NCBI GenBank assembly: GCA_964394795.1
Contig: CAYMYX010000003.1
Span: forward strand, 9,466-73,465
Reading direction: 5' to 3'
DNA: 64,000 bases
Source of the DNA: CAYFUF01 sp964394795
GTDB taxonomy: Bacteria > Bacillota > Clostridia > Tissierellales > Peptoniphilaceae
Shown: positions 47,180 to 56,851 of the stretch, piece by piece
How the letters are laid out: every line of letters begins with the position of its first letter
Numbering within the stretch: the stretch's first letter is position 1
Made by a program: the position numbers and the translations under genes
Notes under the pieces: generated by a model
What the model was told of the DNA's origin: nothing
Databases searched by the model: none
What the model saw: the letters and a program-made list of their open reading frames with translations, nothing else

Positions 47180-47292
47180 AAAACTTTATTCACTCCTTTT
47201 ATTCGTAGAACAGAAAGAAGGAGCCACTTAGGTGATACGCAGTAAGGGCTCTCCTCAAATTCCTGATATTCTCTCACTTTTTAGTCTTCGCC

Positions 47293-47301
47293 ATTATATC
47301 A
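47293..47301 (-). promoter_or_regulatory. Extended -10 promoter of ychF
   Basis: TGaTATAAT on the minus strand, about 115 bp before the ychF start. No strong -35. Confidence 0.5.
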
Positions 47302-47333
47302 CAAATGAATGTAAGGAAAGAAGGATAAGTCTT

Positions 47334-47361
47334 TTGAGGAAGGTTAATTATTCGCTATAAT
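47334..47361 (+). promoter_or_regulatory. Promoter of the pepP-like/uvrC/hprK operon
   Basis: TTGAGG at 47334-47339 and TATAAT at 47356-47361, 16 bp apart. Confidence 0.75.
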
Positions 47362-47403
47362 GGAGGGAGAACGAAATGTATAGAGGAGAAAAGAGGAGAC
47401 GAG

Positions 47404-49179
47404 ATGAACATCAACGAACGTGTAGAAGCATTGCGCAAAAAGATGTTGGGTCGAGGGATTGAAGCCTATGTCGTACCAACATCGGACCCTCATCAGTCGG
47501 AGTACGTTGCTGACTACTATAAGACACGTGAATATATTACAGGCTTTACGGGATCGGCGGGGACGGCTGTTATCACGATGAAGGAATGCGGACTTTGGAC
47601 TGATGGACGGTACTTTCTCCAAGCGGAAGAGGAGTTGAAGGGTAGCCCCTACCACCTGTACCGCATGGGCACCGACGACCTCAGTGTCGAAGACTTTATC
47701 ATCAAGCATGTATCCAGCTTTGGTAAGGTGGGGTTTGATGGCAAGTGTATGGCCACCTCCAGTTACCGAAAGCTGTCCAAGGAGCTAGGCAAGCGGATGC
47801 TGATTTCTAACGTGGACTACGTTGGGGACATTTGGGACGACCGCCCAGCACTACCTAGTCAATCGGCTTATTACTATCCAAAGGAGTACTCGGGAAGATC
47901 TGTGGAAGAAAGGCTGTCTATCCTTCGCTACATGATGCGAGACAGAGACATTGATTACACCTTCATCGGCGCCTTAGAAGACATCTGCTATCTTTACAAT
48001 ATTAGGGGATGGGATGTTGAGTCCACACCGGTGGTCTTAAGCTATGCCTTGGTGTCAAGAGACCAAGCCTACCTCTTTATCGACAAAGAAAAAGTCACCA
48101 GCGAGGTAAAAGGTCCTTTAGAGGAAGCAGGCGTTCGCATCTATGACTACGACGCAGTAGAGAACTACCTCCGAGAAATTGAAGGGCAAAAGGTAGTCTA
48201 CCTTGATCCAAATCGGACCAACATCTACCTTTATGATCAGTTGAATAATAACGTCAAGATTCAAACCGGTATCAACCTGACCAGCTATATGAAGGCAATC
48301 AAGACGGACATAGAAATCGAGAACACCAAAGAAGCCCACATTAAAGATGGGGTTGCGGTAACGAAATTCTTCCGTTGGATTGAAACGGGAGCACGGACCA
48401 GCTATGTATCGGAAGCTAGCGCGGCAGAAAAGCTCCACGAATTCCGTCAAAATCAGGAAGACTTCCTACAAGATAGTTTTGCAGCAATCGTGGGTTATGG
48501 GTCCAATGGGGCAATCGTCCACTACAATCCGCTTACCGCTCCCCGGTCCTCTCGGGTAGAGGCTAGAGGCCTCTTGCTGGTAGACAGCGGCGGCCAGTAC
48601 CTTCAGGGAACGACGGATGTGACGAGAACTTACGCTATGGGAGAAACCACCTACGAAGAGAAGTTGGATTACACCTTAGTGTTGAAGGCACATATTGCCG
48701 GAATGACTGCCCGGTTCCCAACCGGAACGACAGGTAAGGCCATCCACGAAGTCACCCGCTATCCTTTGCTGAAGGAACTTAGGGACTACAACCATGGCAC
48801 GGGTCACGGTGTCGGCCACTTGCTAAGCGTCCACGAAGGACCTCAGTCTTTCTCCAAGAACGATCAAGGCGTGGAAATTGCAACAGGTATGATAACCAGT
48901 ATTGAACCGGGTCTGTATGTCACCGGCAAATACGGCATCCGCACGGAATCTTTGGCTTTATGTGTGGACTGCGAGACCAACGATTTTGGTCACTTCCTCG
49001 AATTTGAACCAATTACCTGGATTCCAATCGATACAAGACCAATTTTGCGCCAGAAGCTTGAAGCTTGGGAAATCGAGTGGTTAAATCACTACAACCAAAC
49101 GTGTTTCGATAAACTTTCTCCCCATTTGGAGGGAGAGGACTTGGCTTACCTCGAGGCGCGTTGTCAGGCGATAGGGTAA
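47404..49179 (+). CDS. Xaa-Pro aminopeptidase (M24B family)
   Basis: A metallopeptidase of 591 residues that releases an N-terminal residue before proline. It has the long three-domain form: two creatinase-like N domains (VVPTSDPHQSEYVADYY, WTDGRYFLQAE) and a C-terminal pita-bread domain with metal ligands in VDSGGQYLQGTTDVTRT, GTGHGVGHLLSVHEGP, SIEPGLY and GIRTESL. The ATG follows gagacgag. uvrC starts 3 bp after its stop. Confidence 0.93.
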   Translation: MNINERVEALRKKMLGRGIEAYVVPTSDPHQSEYVADYYKTREYITGFTGSAGTAVITMKECGLWTDGRYFLQAEEELKGSPYHLYRMGTDDLSVEDFIIKHVSSFGKVGFDGKCMATSSYRKLSKELGKRMLISNVDYVGDIWDDRPALPSQSAYYYPKEYSGRSVEERLSILRYMMRDRDIDYTFIGALEDICYLYNIRGWDVESTPVVLSYALVSRDQAYLFIDKEKVTSEVKGPLEEAGVRIYDYDAVENYLREIEGQKVVYLDPNRTNIYLYDQLNNNVKIQTGINLTSYMKAIKTDIEIENTKEAHIKDGVAVTKFFRWIETGARTSYVSEASAAEKLHEFRQNQEDFLQDSFAAIVGYGSNGAIVHYNPLTAPRSSRVEARGLLLVDSGGQYLQGTTDVTRTYAMGETTYEEKLDYTLVLKAHIAGMTARFPTGTTGKAIHEVTRYPLLKELRDYNHGTGHGVGHLLSVHEGPQSFSKNDQGVEIATGMITSIEPGLYVTGKYGIRTESLALCVDCETNDFGHFLEFEPITWIPIDTRPILRQKLEAWEIEWLNHYNQTCFDKLSPHLEGEDLAYLEARCQAIG

Positions 49180-49182
49180 GGC

Positions 49183-51027
49183 ATGAAAGATTTTTCAGAA
49201 CAGCTTCGTCACCTCCCTCAAGCCCCCGGCGTCTATGTCATGTACAACGACGCCAATGAAATCATCTACGTCGGCAAGGCAATCAACCTGAAAAATCGGG
49301 TCTCCTCCTATTTCCAAAGGAGCAATTCCGGGAAGACGCCCAAGGTGGTGGCCATGGTCGACCACGTCGACCACTTCGAATACATCTTGGTGGAGAACGA
49401 AGTCGAGGCGTTGGTTCTTGAGTCTAACTTCATCAAGGAGCACACGCCGAAATACAACATCCTCCTTCGGGACGATAAGCAATATCCATATATTCGTATC
49501 ACTAAGGAGAAGTTTCCCCGCTTGCAAAAAGTACGGCAGGTGGAGAATGATGGTGCCAGATACTTTGGCCCCTTTCCTAATGCGTATGCGGTGAATGAAA
49601 CCATCCAACTTCTCCAGCGTATCTACCAAATTAGAACCTGTAACCTGGACTTTAATAAGGGGGCAAGGTTGGATCGCCCTTGTCTAAACTACTTCATTGA
49701 GCAGTGCCCGGCTCCTTGTATTGGCATTGCTGATGAAGAAGCCTACATGGCCAATATCAATGAAGTGGACACCTTCCTTAAAGGAAGGGACCAGAGCTTA
49801 CGGAAAGTTCTGTTGGAAGGAATGGAGAAAGCAGCTTCGGAGCTGAAGTTCGAAAAGGCAGCCCGCTTTCGGGATGACCTCATGAATCTGGATGCCATCC
49901 TGGAGAAACAGCAGGTTACTTTCACGTCGGCAAACGATGCGGATATCATTGCTTTGGCCCGGGGGACTAGCCAGATCACTATCCAGGTTTTCTTCCTACG
50001 GGGAGGCAAGGTGGTCGACCAAGAGCACTTCTCCATGGTGGAGGAATTCCAAGAGGAATCGCCAGAGATTCTGTCATCCTTCTTGAAGCAGTTTTACCTT
50101 GATGCAACTTATGTACCTCGGGAAATTCTTCTGGAGCAGATACCTGCAGACTTCGAGGCAATTCAAGCTTTCCTAACCCAGAAGAAGGGGCAAAAGGTGA
50201 CCATCCATATCCCTCAACGGGGGAAGAAGAGTGCCCTTATGGAGACTGTCCGCATCAATGCGGAAGAGCAATTGGAGAAGCAGGAAAAGAAGGAAGAAAA
50301 GAAAGAGCGGAACAAGGATAGGGGCATAGCCGCCTTGGAGGAAATCTTAGGTGTTGAAGACATTGGACGAATCGAATCCTATGACGTATCGAATATTTCC
50401 GGCGTTCAAAATGTTGGGTCCATGGTGGTTTACAACCGGGAGAAGAAGGAACCCAAGGAATATCGGAAATTCAAGATCAAGGCAGTTGAAGGTATCGACG
50501 AGTATGCTTCCCAGAGGGAGATGCTGACGAGACGCTTCGACCATGGCCTTAAAGATATCGAAGAAGGAAAGACTGAGACAGGATTCGGCCAGTTGCCCTC
50601 CCTTGTCATCATGGATGGGGGCAAAGGGCAGGTGAATATCGCCGAGAAAATCCTGGCAGAACGAAACTTGGATATCCCCGTAATCGGATTGATTAAGGAC
50701 GATAAGCACAGGACGAAAGCCCTCTTGTATAAAGGTAAAGAGTATCCCATGGAGGCAAGGTCTCCACTCTACAAGTTTATGTTTGCCATCCAGGAAGAGG
50801 TTCACCGCTTTGCCATAAACTACCATAGGAAGCTCAGGGAGAAGGATATGGTTAATTCTGAGCTGGACCAAATTAAGGGTATTGGCCAAGTGCGTAGGCA
50901 AAGCTTGCTCAGGGAGATGGGGTCTGTGGATAAGGTTAAGCAAGCTAGTCTAGAAGAGCTAGAAGCGGTAACCGGAATGAATAAAAAAGCCGCGGCAGCT
51001 GTCTTTGCCCACTTCCATGGGGAATAG
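49183..51027 (+). CDS. uvrC: Excinuclease ABC subunit C
   Basis: The nuclease that makes both incisions in nucleotide excision repair. The 614-residue protein has the N-terminal GIY-YIG domain (GVYVMYNDANEIIYVGKA), the UVR helical pair near 205-240 (LKFEKAARFRDDL), the RNase H-like nuclease domain from about 380 (IESYDVSNISG) and C-terminal helix-hairpin-helix motifs (IKGIGQVRRQSLL). Confidence 0.96.
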   Translation: MKDFSEQLRHLPQAPGVYVMYNDANEIIYVGKAINLKNRVSSYFQRSNSGKTPKVVAMVDHVDHFEYILVENEVEALVLESNFIKEHTPKYNILLRDDKQYPYIRITKEKFPRLQKVRQVENDGARYFGPFPNAYAVNETIQLLQRIYQIRTCNLDFNKGARLDRPCLNYFIEQCPAPCIGIADEEAYMANINEVDTFLKGRDQSLRKVLLEGMEKAASELKFEKAARFRDDLMNLDAILEKQQVTFTSANDADIIALARGTSQITIQVFFLRGGKVVDQEHFSMVEEFQEESPEILSSFLKQFYLDATYVPREILLEQIPADFEAIQAFLTQKKGQKVTIHIPQRGKKSALMETVRINAEEQLEKQEKKEEKKERNKDRGIAALEEILGVEDIGRIESYDVSNISGVQNVGSMVVYNREKKEPKEYRKFKIKAVEGIDEYASQREMLTRRFDHGLKDIEEGKTETGFGQLPSLVIMDGGKGQVNIAEKILAERNLDIPVIGLIKDDKHRTKALLYKGKEYPMEARSPLYKFMFAIQEEVHRFAINYHRKLREKDMVNSELDQIKGIGQVRRQSLLREMGSVDKVKQASLEELEAVTGMNKKAAAAVFAHFHGE

Positions 51028-51038
51028 AAGGAGAGATT

Positions 51039-51977
51039 ATGGACCAAAAAAAGAAATCCGTTAAGCTTTCGCAACTTGTTGAAGCGATGGACTTGGAAGT
51101 CGTATCGAAGAGCAGGAACTACGAGGATGTGCAGATTTCCAGCAATGATATGAATCGCCCGGGTTTACAGATTGCCGGTTTCATGGAGAATTTCCCTTGG
51201 AAGAGGATCCAGATTATTGGCCGAGTGGAATTTGCCTACTATAGTCAGATGGATCCCGCGGAAAGATACGAGCGCTTCCGAGGTATCCTCTCCTATCCCA
51301 TACCTGCAATAATCTATTCCTACAACCAAGAAGTCACTCAGGACATCATCGACTTAGCGGACTATTATAACAAGACGATATTACGGTCTCCATTACCAAC
51401 CACGAAACTTATCGCCAGCTTAAATTCGGTATTGGAGAACTTCCTAGCCGAGGAGCTCACGGTCCATGCCGGTCTGATGGAAGTCTTTGGTACGGGCGTC
51501 CTGATTCGAGGCAAGTCTTCTGTAGGTAAATCGGAGACAGGTCTGGATTTATTGATTAGGGGCCACCGCCTGGTAGCCGACGACGTCGTTGACATCAAAA
51601 AGATTGATGATAAGTTGGTCGGCTCTTGTCCCGAAAATATCCGCCACTTTATGGAAATTAGAGGCCTTGGCATTCTAGACATTCGCCGCCTGTATGGCGT
51701 AGGTTCCGTAAAAGAGGATGCCTTTATCGAGCTGGTAGTAGAGCTGGAAGAATGGGATGAGGAAAAGGAATATGACCGGTTAGGTTTATGGGAAAATTAT
51801 ACAGAAATTCTGGGTATCAGCCTTCCTCAAATCATCGTACCCGTGAAGCCAGGCCGCAATGTGGCAATGATTATCGAAGTAGCAACACGGAATAATCGTC
51901 AGAAAAAGATGGGTTATAATGCAGCAGCAGTGCTCAATAAACGTCTGATAGATGAAGCAAATCGAAATAATAGTTGA
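51039..51977 (+). CDS. hprK: HPr kinase/phosphorylase
   Basis: HprK phosphorylates HPr on Ser46 and so controls carbon catabolite repression in Firmicutes. The 312-residue protein has the P-loop GKSSVGKSE near residue 158, the HAGLMEVFG catalytic His region before it, RGHRLVADD after it, and the family signature MEIRGLGILDIRRLYG. It implies CcpA-type control in this organism. A palindrome lies over its stop codon. Confidence 0.95.
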   Translation: MDQKKKSVKLSQLVEAMDLEVVSKSRNYEDVQISSNDMNRPGLQIAGFMENFPWKRIQIIGRVEFAYYSQMDPAERYERFRGILSYPIPAIIYSYNQEVTQDIIDLADYYNKTILRSPLPTTKLIASLNSVLENFLAEELTVHAGLMEVFGTGVLIRGKSSVGKSETGLDLLIRGHRLVADDVVDIKKIDDKLVGSCPENIRHFMEIRGLGILDIRRLYGVGSVKEDAFIELVVELEEWDEEKEYDRLGLWENYTEILGISLPQIIVPVKPGRNVAMIIEVATRNNRQKKMGYNAAAVLNKRLIDEANRNNS

Positions 51978-51988
51978 TTTCAATCAAC
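51973..51988. promoter_or_regulatory. Palindrome upstream of the PFOR promoter
   Basis: GTTGATTtcAATCAAC is a perfect 7-2-7 palindrome, ending 4 bp before the PFOR -35 box. It could be an operator; it is not a clear Rex or Fnr site. Confidence 0.4.
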
Positions 51989-51992
51989 ATTG

Positions 51993-52021
51993 TTGACGAA
52001 AAAAAAACTGCGTATTATACT
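51993..52021 (+). promoter_or_regulatory. Promoter of PFOR
   Basis: TTGACG at 51993-51998, 17-bp A-rich spacer, TATACT at 52016-52021. A leader of about 170 bases follows before the start codon. Confidence 0.8.
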
Positions 52022-52198
52022 AAACTCGCAAGGATTTTTCACAACGTATGAATCGTTTGAAAGAGAGAAATTTTAGTTAAAATGAATCACATACAGAGAA
52101 TTATCTACCGCCAGTTAATTTTTTGTTTTGTTTTCATGCGATGAAATGCGTAGTAAATTTTGTAAATCGTAACTAATTTGAATTTTTAGGAGGAACTA

Positions 52199-55100
52199 AT
52201 GAGCAAAGAGTTCATTACGATGGATGGTAACCAAGCAGCTGCATATGTATCTTATGCATTCTCCGAGGTTGCAACAATCTATCCAATCACACCATCATCT
52301 CCAATGCCAGAGCATGTGGACACATGGGCAGCAAACGGAAAGAAGAATCTTTTCGGACAAACCGTAAAGGTTACTGAAATGCAATCAGAAGCCGGCGCTG
52401 CTGGTGCAACACACGGATCTTTAGCTGCAGGTGCTTTAACGACTACATATACAGCATCTCAAGGTCTACTACTGATGATCCCAGATATGTTCAAGATTGC
52501 CGGTGAGAGATTACCAGGCGTATTCCACGTCGCAGCTCGTGCCCTAGCATCACATGCCCTTTCTATCTACGGTGACCACCAAGATATCAACGCAGCTCGT
52601 ATGACTGGCTTCGCTTTCCTTGCTTCTAACTCAGTTCAAGAAGCTATGGACCTTGGTGCTGTTGCTCACTTAGCCGCAATCGAAGGCAACGTACCTTTCG
52701 TTCACTTCTTCGACGGTTTCCGTACATCACACGAAATCCAAAAGATTGAAGCTTGGGACTATGACGATTTACGCGACATGATCGACATGGACGCTGTTCA
52801 AGCATTCCGCAATCGCTCATTAAATCCAAACCGTCCTAAGACAATGGGTACTGCTCAAGCACCTGACGTTTACTTCCAAAACCTTGAAGCTTCCAACACA
52901 GCTTATGAAGAAATCATTCCTATCGTAGAGAAGTACTTAGGTCAAGTTTCTGAAAAGACAGGCCGTGAATACAACCTATTCGATTACTACGGTGCAGAAG
53001 ACGCAGAGCAAGTTATCATCTTAATGGGTTCTGTAGCTGAGACTGCAGAAGAAGTTGTTGACCACTTAAACAACAACGGAAAGAAAGTCGGTATCGTAAA
53101 GGTCCGTCTATACCGTCCATTCAGCACTGATCACTTCCTTGCAGCTGTTCCAAAGACAGCAAAGAAGATTGCTGTATTAGACCGCACGAAAGAAAAGGGT
53201 GCTCAAGGTGAGCCTCTATACTTAGACGTACGTTCTGCATATTACAACGAAGAGAACAAGCCCGTTATCGTTGGTGGACGTTACGGTCTAGGTTCAAAGG
53301 ATACCACTCCAACGCACGTACTTGCTGTATTCAACAACTTAGATCAAGATGAGCCAAAGGACGGCTTCACCATTGGTATCAATGATGACGTTACTCACAC
53401 CTCCTTAGATCAAAGCGAAGAATTAAAGATCGTTGAAGAAGGAACTACACGTTGTAAGTTCTGGGGCTTCGGATCAGACGGTACCGTTGGTGCGAACAAG
53501 CAAGCAATCACCATCATCGGTGACAACACTGACATGTACGCACAAGGTTACTTCGACTATGACTCTAAGAAGTCCGGTGGTTTAACCGTTTCTCACTTAC
53601 GTTTCGGTACTAGCCCAATCCGTTCAACTTACCTTCTTGATGAGGCTGACTTTGTATCTTGCTCAAAGCAAGCTTACGTTAACCAATATGACCTACTTAA
53701 GGGATTGAAAAAGGGTGGAACTTTCCTACTTAACTGTACTTGGGAAGTAGAAGAATTAGACGATCACCTTCCTGCTAAGATGAAGAAGTATCTTGCAGAT
53801 AACGACATCGAATTCTACATCGTTAATGCGAACAAGATTGCTGCTGACCTAGGTCTTGGTAGCCGTATCAACATGATCATCCAATCTGCATTCTTCAAGC
53901 TTTCACAAGTTCTTCCTTTGGATGAAGCTGTTGGTTACTTGAAGGAATCTATCGTTAAGTCATATGGCCACAAGGGTGACGACGTTGTAAACATGAACTA
54001 CGCTGCAGTAGATGCAGGTACTGATGCCTTAACTAAGGTAGAGGTTCCAGCTGAGTGGGCAGATGCACAAGATCCTGAAGTTGATACTAAGGACGTTCCA
54101 CAATTCATCACTAACATCGTACTTCCAATGCTACGCCAAGAAGGAAACGACCTTCCTGTATCTGCATTCATGTCTCGCGATGACGGTCACTGGGATCACG
54201 GTACAAGCGCATTCGAAAAGCGCGGTATCGCTCTAGAAGTTCCAGAATGGCAAATCGAAAACTGTATCCAGTGTAACCAATGTTCATATGTTTGCCCTCA
54301 CGCAGTTATTCGTCCATTCCTACTTGACGGTGAAGACGTTGAAAATGCACCAGAAACATTCACTTCAAAGAAAGCACTTGGTAAGGGCTTAGAAGACTAC
54401 GAGTTCCGTATCCAAGTTTCAACATTAGACTGTACAGGTTGTGGTAACTGTGCTGACGTATGTCCTGCAAAGGAAAAAGCACTAGTTATGAAGCCACTTG
54501 AAGAGCAATACGAAAACCAAAAGGGCAACTGGGAATATGCTAACGAAGTAGTTGGCTACAAGGATGACCTAATGGATCGTGGAACACTTAAGGGTTCACA
54601 ATTCGTTCAACCATTGCTTGAATTCTCCGGCGCTTGTGCTGGTTGTGGTGAAACACCATATGCTCGCCTCTTGACTCAATTGTTCGGCGACCACATGCTT
54701 ATCGCTAACGCTACAGGCTGTTCATCAATCTGGGGCGCATCTGCACCTGCAACTCCATACACCACAAACGCTGATGGATGCGGTCCTTCATGGGGTAACT
54801 CCTTATTCGAGGATGCAGCTGAGTACGGTTTCGGTATGCTTCTTGCAACAGAGAGCAACCGTGCACTAGTCGAAACTAAGATGAACGAATTCCTTGAGCT
54901 TAACCTAAGCAGCAAGTGGAACGATCTCTTCCAAGCTTGGATTGACGGCAAGGATGAATTAGATTCTTCTAAGGCAGCCATGGTTGAAATCGTCAATAAC
55001 CAAGAAGACAAGGTTGATGACGAGAACGGTCAAAAGCTAGTTGAAGAAGTTCTTAACCTCACTGACTACATGGTCAAGAAATCTGTCTGGATCTTCGGTG

Positions 55101-55732
55101 GTGACGGTTGGGCTTACGATATCGGTTACGGCGGTCTTGACCACGTACTTGCTTCCGGTAAGGACATCAATATCCTAGTTATGGATACTGAAGTTTACTC
55201 TAACACCGGTGGACAAGCTTCTAAAGCAACTCCTCTTGCAGCTGTAGCACAATTCGCAGCATCCGGTAAGAGAGTCGCTCATAAGGACCTTGGTATGATG
55301 CAAGCACAATACGGCTACGTATACGTTGCACAAATCGCAATGGGTGCTAACCAAAATCAAACTCTTAAGGCACTTAAGGAAGCAGAAGCTTACCACGGTC
55401 CTTCACTAGTTATCGCTTACGCACCATGTATCAACCACGGAATCCGTGCTGGTATGGGCAAGAGCCAACGCCGTGAGAAGGAAGCTGTTGAGGCAGGTTA
55501 CTGGCACTTATGGAGATTCGACCCTCGCTTAGCTGAAGAAGGTAAGAACCCATTCGTACTAGACTCTAAGGAACCAACTGCTGACTTCCAAGAATTCCTA
55601 CAAGGCGAAGTTCGTTACACTTCACTTCAAAGAAACTTCCCAGAGGAAGCTGCTGAACTTTACGCAGAAGCTGAAAAGGCTGCAAAGGATCGTTACGACA
55701 AGTACGTTCGCTTAGCAAATGCTGAATATTAA
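52199..55732 (+). CDS. nifJ: Pyruvate:ferredoxin (flavodoxin) oxidoreductase
   Basis: The homodimeric PFOR that splits pyruvate into acetyl-CoA and CO2 and reduces ferredoxin. All domains are in the 1177-residue chain: pyruvate-binding N-domain (AYAFSEVATIYPITPSSP-like start), the gamma domain near 415-630, two 4Fe-4S sites (CIQCNQCSYVCP and CTGCGNCADVCP near 690-760), the further cluster and TPP region ACAGCGETPYARLL near 820 and GDGWAYDIGYGGLDH near 970. Codon use is strongly biased compared with neighbours, as in highly expressed genes. The start follows taggagg. Confidence 0.97.
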   Translation: MSKEFITMDGNQAAAYVSYAFSEVATIYPITPSSPMPEHVDTWAANGKKNLFGQTVKVTEMQSEAGAAGATHGSLAAGALTTTYTASQGLLLMIPDMFKIAGERLPGVFHVAARALASHALSIYGDHQDINAARMTGFAFLASNSVQEAMDLGAVAHLAAIEGNVPFVHFFDGFRTSHEIQKIEAWDYDDLRDMIDMDAVQAFRNRSLNPNRPKTMGTAQAPDVYFQNLEASNTAYEEIIPIVEKYLGQVSEKTGREYNLFDYYGAEDAEQVIILMGSVAETAEEVVDHLNNNGKKVGIVKVRLYRPFSTDHFLAAVPKTAKKIAVLDRTKEKGAQGEPLYLDVRSAYYNEENKPVIVGGRYGLGSKDTTPTHVLAVFNNLDQDEPKDGFTIGINDDVTHTSLDQSEELKIVEEGTTRCKFWGFGSDGTVGANKQAITIIGDNTDMYAQGYFDYDSKKSGGLTVSHLRFGTSPIRSTYLLDEADFVSCSKQAYVNQYDLLKGLKKGGTFLLNCTWEVEELDDHLPAKMKKYLADNDIEFYIVNANKIAADLGLGSRINMIIQSAFFKLSQVLPLDEAVGYLKESIVKSYGHKGDDVVNMNYAAVDAGTDALTKVEVPAEWADAQDPEVDTKDVPQFITNIVLPMLRQEGNDLPVSAFMSRDDGHWDHGTSAFEKRGIALEVPEWQIENCIQCNQCSYVCPHAVIRPFLLDGEDVENAPETFTSKKALGKGLEDYEFRIQVSTLDCTGCGNCADVCPAKEKALVMKPLEEQYENQKGNWEYANEVVGYKDDLMDRGTLKGSQFVQPLLEFSGACAGCGETPYARLLTQLFGDHMLIANATGCSSIWGASAPATPYTTNADGCGPSWGNSLFEDAAEYGFGMLLATESNRALVETKMNEFLELNLSSKWNDLFQAWIDGKDELDSSKAAMVEIVNNQEDKVDDENGQKLVEEVLNLTDYMVKKSVWIFGGDGWAYDIGYGGLDHVLASGKDINILVMDTEVYSNTGGQASKATPLAAVAQFAASGKRVAHKDLGMMQAQYGYVYVAQIAMGANQNQTLKALKEAEAYHGPSLVIAYAPCINHGIRAGMGKSQRREKEAVEAGYWHLWRFDPRLAEEGKNPFVLDSKEPTADFQEFLQGEVRYTSLQRNFPEEAAELYAEAEKAAKDRYDKYVRLANAEY

Positions 55733-55755
55733 TCAGTAAGAGAATACGATAAAAG

Positions 55756-55782
55756 AGAGCTACTTCGGTAGCTCTTTTTTTT
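55756..55782 (+). terminator. Terminator of PFOR
   Basis: An 8-bp stem AGAGCTAC / GTAGCTCT with the stable TTCG tetraloop is followed by eight T. Confidence 0.94.
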
Positions 55783-55915
55783 GTGTCTATGAGGAAGGGG
55801 GGCCATGCATCTGTCACCCAACCCCCAACAATTTTTAAGACCTTCCCCCTGTCGTAGGACGGGAGGAAAGGGGTATCAAACAATAATGGAAACGTGTACA
55901 GAGGAGGAAGAAAAA

Positions 55916-56830
55916 ATGTTAACGAAGCAGCAAATCGATGAATTGACAACCGGTGCTTATGGTCTGACCACAATGAATGAACCGTTAGCCGGACATACAA
56001 CTTTTCAAATCGGTGGACCTTGCGACATTCTTATTGAACCAACTTCAGAAAAAGAAATTTTGAGAACCATCCGATACCTGAGGGCAGAAGAGATCCCATT
56101 TTATGTTATTGGTAACGGATCTAATTTATTAATTCGCGACGGGGGAATGCCCGGTGCAGTCATTAAACTTGGTAAACAGTATTCCGATCGGACAGTGGAT
56201 AAAGAATTCGTCACAGCTGAATCAGGAGCTACTTTAGCCGAGATAGCCAAGCTCAGTTTTCGTGCCAATCTAACCGGCTTGGAAGAAATTTCAGGGATAC
56301 CGGGTACCGTTGGTGGTGGCGTAATCATGAACGCCGGCGCTTATGGCGGCGAGATGAAAGACAGCGTCTATACGGTTAAGGCAATAGACAAAGACAATCA
56401 AGTCGTCGTCCTAAGCAACGAGGAGTGCGAGTTTTCCTATCGCGATTCCAGATTGCAACGAGAGGGCATGATCGTACTTGAGGTGGTCTTCAAATTGCAG
56501 GTAGGTAATCCTGAGGAAATCCAAGCAAAGTACGACGATTTTACCTTCAGAAGAACCAGCAAGCAACCTTTAGAAAAGAAATCAGGCGGATCAACGTTCA
56601 AAAGACCGGTAGGCGGATTTGCTTCCAAACTAATTGATGATGCCGGCTTACGAGGTTACCAACATAAGGGCGCCCAGGTGTCAGAAAAGCACTGTGGGTT
56701 TTTAATTAACGCAGATAACGCTTCAGCTAATGATATGATAGAGTTAATAGAGTATGTACAAGGTCAAGTTAAGGACCAATTTCAAATCAGTCTGGAGCCA
56801 GAAGTTCGAATCATCGGTGTAGACGAATAA
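55916..56830 (+). CDS. murB: UDP-N-acetylenolpyruvoylglucosamine reductase
   Basis: A FAD enzyme that forms UDP-MurNAc in peptidoglycan synthesis. From the ATG at 55916, behind gaggaggaag, it has 304 residues. FAD-binding GNGSNLLIRDGG, the SGIPGTVGGGVIMNAGAYG loop, the catalytic Ser in KKSGGSTFKRP and the C-terminal Glu in LEPEVRIIG identify a type II MurB. Upstream in-frame ATGs at 55805 and 55886 lack ribosome sites. It heads the murB-rapZ-nudix-whiA group. Confidence 0.95.
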   Translation: MLTKQQIDELTTGAYGLTTMNEPLAGHTTFQIGGPCDILIEPTSEKEILRTIRYLRAEEIPFYVIGNGSNLLIRDGGMPGAVIKLGKQYSDRTVDKEFVTAESGATLAEIAKLSFRANLTGLEEISGIPGTVGGGVIMNAGAYGGEMKDSVYTVKAIDKDNQVVVLSNEECEFSYRDSRLQREGMIVLEVVFKLQVGNPEEIQAKYDDFTFRRTSKQPLEKKSGGSTFKRPVGGFASKLIDDAGLRGYQHKGAQVSEKHCGFLINADNASANDMIELIEYVQGQVKDQFQISLEPEVRIIGVDE

Positions 56831-56851
56831 AAAGCAAGGAGAAGGTCATCG

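Noticed and set aside
47180..47290. Small gene between ychF and the aminopeptidase
   Set aside because: Only the ychF leader and divergent promoters are visible; short frames have no ribosome site.
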